Assembly (NCBI RefSeq): GCF_001625215.2
Contig: NC_030384.2
Location: 25,904,527 to 25,968,526, forward strand
Direction: 5' to 3'
DNA length: 64,000 bases
Source: Daucus carota subsp. sativus
Taxonomy: Eukaryota > Streptophyta > Magnoliopsida > Apiales > Apiaceae
Made by a program: the position numbers and the translations under genes. This document shows positions 59,701 to 64,000 of the stretch, one piece after another. The notes below the pieces were generated by a model. The model worked only from the letters and a program-made list of their open reading frames with translations. It searched no databases and was not told where the DNA came from. Position 1 is the stretch's first letter, and every line of letters begins with the position of its first letter.

Positions 59701-61569
59701 GAAGTATTTTCTGTATATCATTCTCTGGAATTGCTCTAACTTTTGCAAGCTTCTCTTTCCAGAAAGACTCATGAGTCCTACCGAGCAAAGATGAACCCAA
59801 CACCTTAAGAGCTAATGGAAGACCACCAGCATGAGTTACAAAGCTTCGGCAGAGCTCCTTGAAACTTTCAGGCGGCACTGGTTTTCTGAAGGCATGATAG
59901 CTAAAGAGCTTTAATGAATCATCTTTTCCTAATGTCTGCACCATGTATACATCTATCTCTGATATAACCACTTTTAATTTATTTAGAAGGTTTACATCTC
60001 TTGTCGTGATTATAATTTTACTTCCAGCGGAAAAGAAGTTGCTGAGATTTGCGGGCAATTTTGGATAGTGTGTTTGGTCCAAATCATCAAGAATGATTAG
60101 AGCTTTTTTTGAATGAAGAATTTGTTTCAGTTTTCTCATCTTACCTTCAACATCAATAACCTTATAATTTTTCTTTCTGAGAAGATCAATCAAGAGTTGC
60201 TCAAGTGGAGGAAGTAGAGAAGTAACTCCTTGTGAGGACTGCTCAAAATTTTCATGAAAGCAGCTAATATCAAATTTATTGACATTTTGGTTGTAGAAAG
60301 TTTTAGCGATCATGGTTTTCCCAATTCCGCCCATCCCACATATACCAATGGTACGTACATCATTAGAATCCATGCTCAATTTTTGATATATTTCTGCAAC
60401 TGCAGAATCTATCCCGAATAATTTTTCATGATGAAATGTTGTTGAAAACGCCCTTGTTGTCACATTCTCCACAATTTTCCGAATGATGTCTGATTCATTC
60501 CTGTGTCATTAATACAGATATACGATACAATCAGTTTAAATATGCATCATGTCCCTGTATTCAGCCTCCTAGAAACTGAAGACAACACGTATTTCATTCA
60601 CATGCTTGCACAAATTATTGTAATCAACCATAAGCAAAGAAAAATGTAAGGAGAAAACACAATTTCATTGGATTAAGGAAAGAAAATCCAGTATATATGG
60701 AGAGAGCTTCAGGATCTTAGTCTCTACTTGTGTCTGCTGTAAAATAACTTTATCTGGGAAAATTACTTCCAACCTTTAAATTTCCTGGTGAAAATGTTTT
60801 ACTATTTTTATTGTCTATTTACTTGATGCAAATAATCAGATTCTAATTATCTTATAAAGTTCTTGAGTATGTATATAGATTAAAATTACGTAGTCCCTCG
60901 CGGGACAGCAAAAATGACCATTTTCAAAAATTTTAATAAAGGAACGTACTCATTTGCTTCTTTCCTGAGATGGTGTCCTGATAGCTCAGCGATTTCAGAT
61001 AGAGCTGATTTCCACTTCACAATCACATGAGCGGAATGACGCTTTTTAAGGCCATCAAGAGCTTTCCCAAAACTCCCCTTATGGTGTCGAACATCTGATG
61101 GATCAACATAGCAAAATATAGGAACAACTTGATTTTTTGTCCTATCAAACCTAATGATTTCTGCAAGCTCATCAAGGCACCAGGGGGAACGAGCATAGTT
61201 CTCTGACAGAACAACGATGAACATTTTTGAGTTTCTGATTGCATCAAGTAGACTGGATGAAATTTCTTGGCCCTTTTAAAGTGCAGGATCATCTCTGAAG
61301 GTTCGGATTCCAGCTTGATCTAAAGCAGAGTAAAGATGTGAAGTGAAGTTCCTGCGAGTGTCCTTACCATAAAAGCTCAAGAACACATCCCAGCTGCTTG
61401 ATTCAGATGAACAAGAGGAAGAACAACAAGGGTCAGTTAATTGTGGATTACTAGTGGTATCTTTGGAAGAATGACGGTGCTTCTTAATGTAAACAACACG
61501 GATGATGATGGCAAGTATAGTGAGTACGGGCAGAGCCCAGATTAAAACTAATTCTTTGGACGTATCCAT
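56784..61569 (-). pseudogene. TIR-NBS-LRR (TNL) resistance gene with C-JID, one in-frame stop in the TIR domain
   Basis: Five exons (61569-60950, 60500-59414, 59255-58962, 58440-57250, 57176-56784) join in phase to 1,195 codons. Order: N-terminal membrane anchor ([20 protein letters not shown]), TIR ([33 protein letters not shown]), NB-ARC with P-loop GICGMGGIGKT, kinase-2 LIILDDLDQ, GSKIIITTRD, GLPLALKVLGSSL and MHNLIQDMG, then leucine-rich repeats and a post-LRR C-JID domain (NTEVAEWFDYKSSG) to a normal stop. Codon 98 (61278-61276) is TAA where homologues have a residue between DDPAL and KGQEI; the frame is open on both sides. So it is either a recent pseudogene or makes a 97-residue truncated anchor-TIR piece or a start from an internal Met (61224). 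The exon 4 acceptor is the least certain join. Confidence 0.85.
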
Positions 61570-62733
61570 GGACAGTGTTTCTTAGCAGAATTTGCACAGA
61601 TGATGGTGAGCATGAACTGAACTTTACTATATTATGTGATCTTTAAGTCAACTTCAAGTCTTCTATCACATAGTAGAACTGCACTACATCAAGATGCATT
61701 TATCTTTTTAGAATATGATAATATGAAAATATATGTCGTAAAGTTCAAAGAGAAAACAAGCACCAATGACATTACATATACTGTGACTTTAAGCATCGTA
61801 TACGCTGGCATAGAATATTGAAACAGGGCCCGTCTAAAGCAGCTTAAGAAAATGCGATGAGGTGAAGAATTTAAGAAAAGAATAGAAGAGAAAAAGAAAG
61901 TGTGTATACGGTATATACCCTTCCCACTGCATTGCTAATCAATTATAAATCTCTAGCAAATTGCCATAATGTTAATACAAACCGTCCCTCGCAGTCAAAG
62001 AAATCACACTACTGATCATCCTTTGCAAATCATCATTTCTCAATTTGAGTGGAACAGGAATCTAGAATTTCGGGTCATGTTCACATTAGTAAATGATCAT
62101 TTCGGATGGAACTAAAATTAACTAAAATTTGATAATACTTACCTTCAATGAACAAATTTTCAATCAACGGATCATATAATCATATTTAGTTAGTAACGCC
62201 ACATTCTAGTGTAAATCTTGGATTTTGTCCAAGTAAATTATGTCTAGTTGGATTTAGCACCCTCACTCTGCTTACATACAAACAAACATATGCACATTAA
62301 AGCGACAAGCAGGAAAATTGTATTGTAATTCTATTCGAGAACGAGATATAACTTTTAGCGACATGCAACCAGTACTTGTATAGTGATTGAAAAAAATGGA
62401 CAAAATGCTGCATTTTGCACACATTGACATCTTATCAAACACCTTATACACACCAATTTGCATGCTAAAGCGGAGCTATAGTGAACACATACCTTGTGAA
62501 TTTTCCAAGTGACTGTTGGAGAGTCCATGCTCCCCAATTTCACAGAATTTATTTTGATATGTTAAACCAATAACACACCATGCATCATTTCAAGACTTAA
62601 AAGATACTGTTTCGGTAAGTTTAAAATTATAAATTACGAATTGGGAGTTTAAAATGTGACTCCTAAAAATAATTTATTGATATTTTATAGTAAATTTTAT
62701 CAAAAAAATTAAAATATTAAGTCATACCCAAAC
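61570..62733. other. TNL upstream region
   Basis: AT-rich promoter-side DNA. Open frames on both strands are short and show no domain. No repeat boundary found before 62734. Confidence 0.45.
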
Positions 62734-63289
62734 TAGGGATGGGCACCGGGCAATTCAGGGGCGGGGGCGGGGAGTGCTATCCGCCCTATCCCCGAATCCG
62801 ATCTCCATCTCCGATCCTATCTCGAACCTCAAATGACGATTCTTTTTCTCCCTGCTCCCCGTCTCGAATCTCCGCCAAGATTCGAGGAATTTTAGTTTTT
62901 AATAAAAAAAAATTATAATATAATATCATTTCATACTTTTAACATCAAATCATATTTAAACTGATTTATAATATAAATAAATGATAATTTTAAAATTATA
63001 AATATATTATATTACAATATAATAATCGATTAATAAAAATAAAGATTTTTTTAATTTTAATAATATTATAAAATTTATTTAGTATCATATAAATAAATAT
63101 ATATTATTTACATATATATACAATCGGGATCGGGAGGGACACAAATCCCCGACCTGCCTCGATCCTCGAATTTTTTATAAGACTTTCCCTCTTCCCCGTC
63201 CTGACCCCGAAAAATTCCACGAATCCCCGACCCGAACGGGGCGGGGACTGTATTGGGGTTGAGCTAAGCGGGGTGTATCCCCATCCCTA
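62734..63289. mobile_element. hAT-like non-autonomous element
   Basis: Ends TAGGGATGGGCACCGG and TATCCCCATCCCTA are inverted repeats of the hAT type (TAGGG-like start). Both sides carry GC-rich GGGGCGGGG/CCCCGACC segments around an AT-rich core. The flanks share CCCAAA, which may be a decayed 8-bp target duplication. No transposase. Confidence 0.65.
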
Positions 63290-63332
63290 CCCCCAAAGCA
63301 ACTTGGATTTGACTTGGTTTCTGTTTGATATA

Positions 63333-64000
63333 CTCCCTCCCTCTCATTTTATGTGAGCTTGTTTGATTTTCATGGAGATTAAGAAAAAAGTAATAAAAAA
63401 AAAGTAAAATTAATTGAAAAGTGGGTAAAGTGGTGGGACCTCTCAAAATTTAATGATAGATTTGAGAGTGGAGAAAAATAGTGGGAATAATAGTGTTTAT
63501 TTAATTAAAAAAGAGTATAAAATTGAGAAGTAGTGGGTGTAATAGTGACATTAGTGTTTAAAAATAATAAGTACTCCCTCTGTCCCAAAATAAACGTCCG
63601 AATTTCCTTTTTGGTATATCCCACTAAAATGTCTTGATTCTAATTTTGACACTAATTTTGCTTTGAAACTCCAACCATTCATTGAACATGCTTCGGTATA
63701 TTACCCATTCTTTATATTAGCAGTCAAAAGTCAAATTATAACATTAAATATTACTCCACCAATTTATAGCCATTCACTAACTAAACACAAAAATATCAAC
63801 GTAAATGAATATCTAAATGACAAATATGATCCATTTAAACTTTCATAGATAAACATTCAGATACTGAAAAATACATGAGACACAAGTAAACTTCTTATCT
63901 AAACACTATTACTTTCATTTTGGAGATGACGTGCAGTTTATTCTACGATAATTCTATCATATTGCAGACTAACAGGAAGATCACCATTCATGTCAAGACT
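63333..64000. mobile_element. Two Stowaway-like left termini, right ends not seen
   Basis: CTCCCTCCCTCTCATTTTATG at 63333 and CTCCCTCTGTCCCAAAATAA at 63574, each preceded by TA, match Stowaway ends. No inverted partner for either was found before the window ends, so they are truncated, nested, or continue beyond. The remaining DNA to 64000 shows no gene. Confidence 0.5.

Overview
This is a plant nuclear genome window. The genes have GT-AG introns, the intergenic DNA is AT-rich, and plant-only families are present: R2R3-MYB, RIBA, ATL RING, SPARK receptor kinase, TIR-NBS-LRR and DUF1635. It is a eudicot, because a TIR-NBS-LRR gene is present and the gene order matches Arabidopsis. I cannot name the species. 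All positions were read by eye and all exon joins were checked for reading phase.

Region 1 (1-20.2 kb) is a conserved gene block. It holds a MYB48/59-type R2R3-MYB (+), a BAP-like C2 protein (+), a nine-exon PTPLA/HACD-type 3-hydroxyacyl-CoA dehydratase (+), a DUF1635 protein (+), an ATL RING-H2 E3 ligase (+) and a RIBA3-like riboflavin enzyme (-). From memory, MYB59, PTPLA, DUF1635 and RIBA3 are neighbours in the same order in Arabidopsis (At5g59780 down to At5g59750), so this looks like old microsynteny. The gaps hold Stowaway, Mutator-type foldback and SINE-like insertions, including a Stowaway element nested in the loop of a MULE foldback.

Region 2 (20.2-36.4 kb) is a gene-free repeat block. 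It contains a degenerate segmental tandem duplication, a small Helitron whose empty site survives in the sister copy, other Helitron-like copies, a Tourist element, an LTR-like stretch, a truncated CACTA (En/Spm) transposon with a broken transposase gene, and another MULE foldback with a 10-bp target duplication.

Region 3 (36.4-52.3 kb) starts with a vegetative bicupin. It continues with three defensin-like small secreted peptide genes (-) interleaved with two SPARK-domain receptor kinases (+). The order DEFL1, DEFL2, RLK1, DEFL3, RLK2 and the shared flanks suggest duplication of a divergent peptide-receptor pair. This is the most interesting arrangement in the window.

Region 4 (52.3-64 kb) holds a NaKR-type heavy-metal-associated protein gene (-) with an in-frame 26-residue tandem repeat. 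Next is a five-exon TIR-NBS-LRR gene (-) with an N-terminal membrane anchor and a C-JID tail, complete except for one in-frame TAA inside the TIR domain. The end is non-coding and holds a hAT-like element and Stowaway-like termini.
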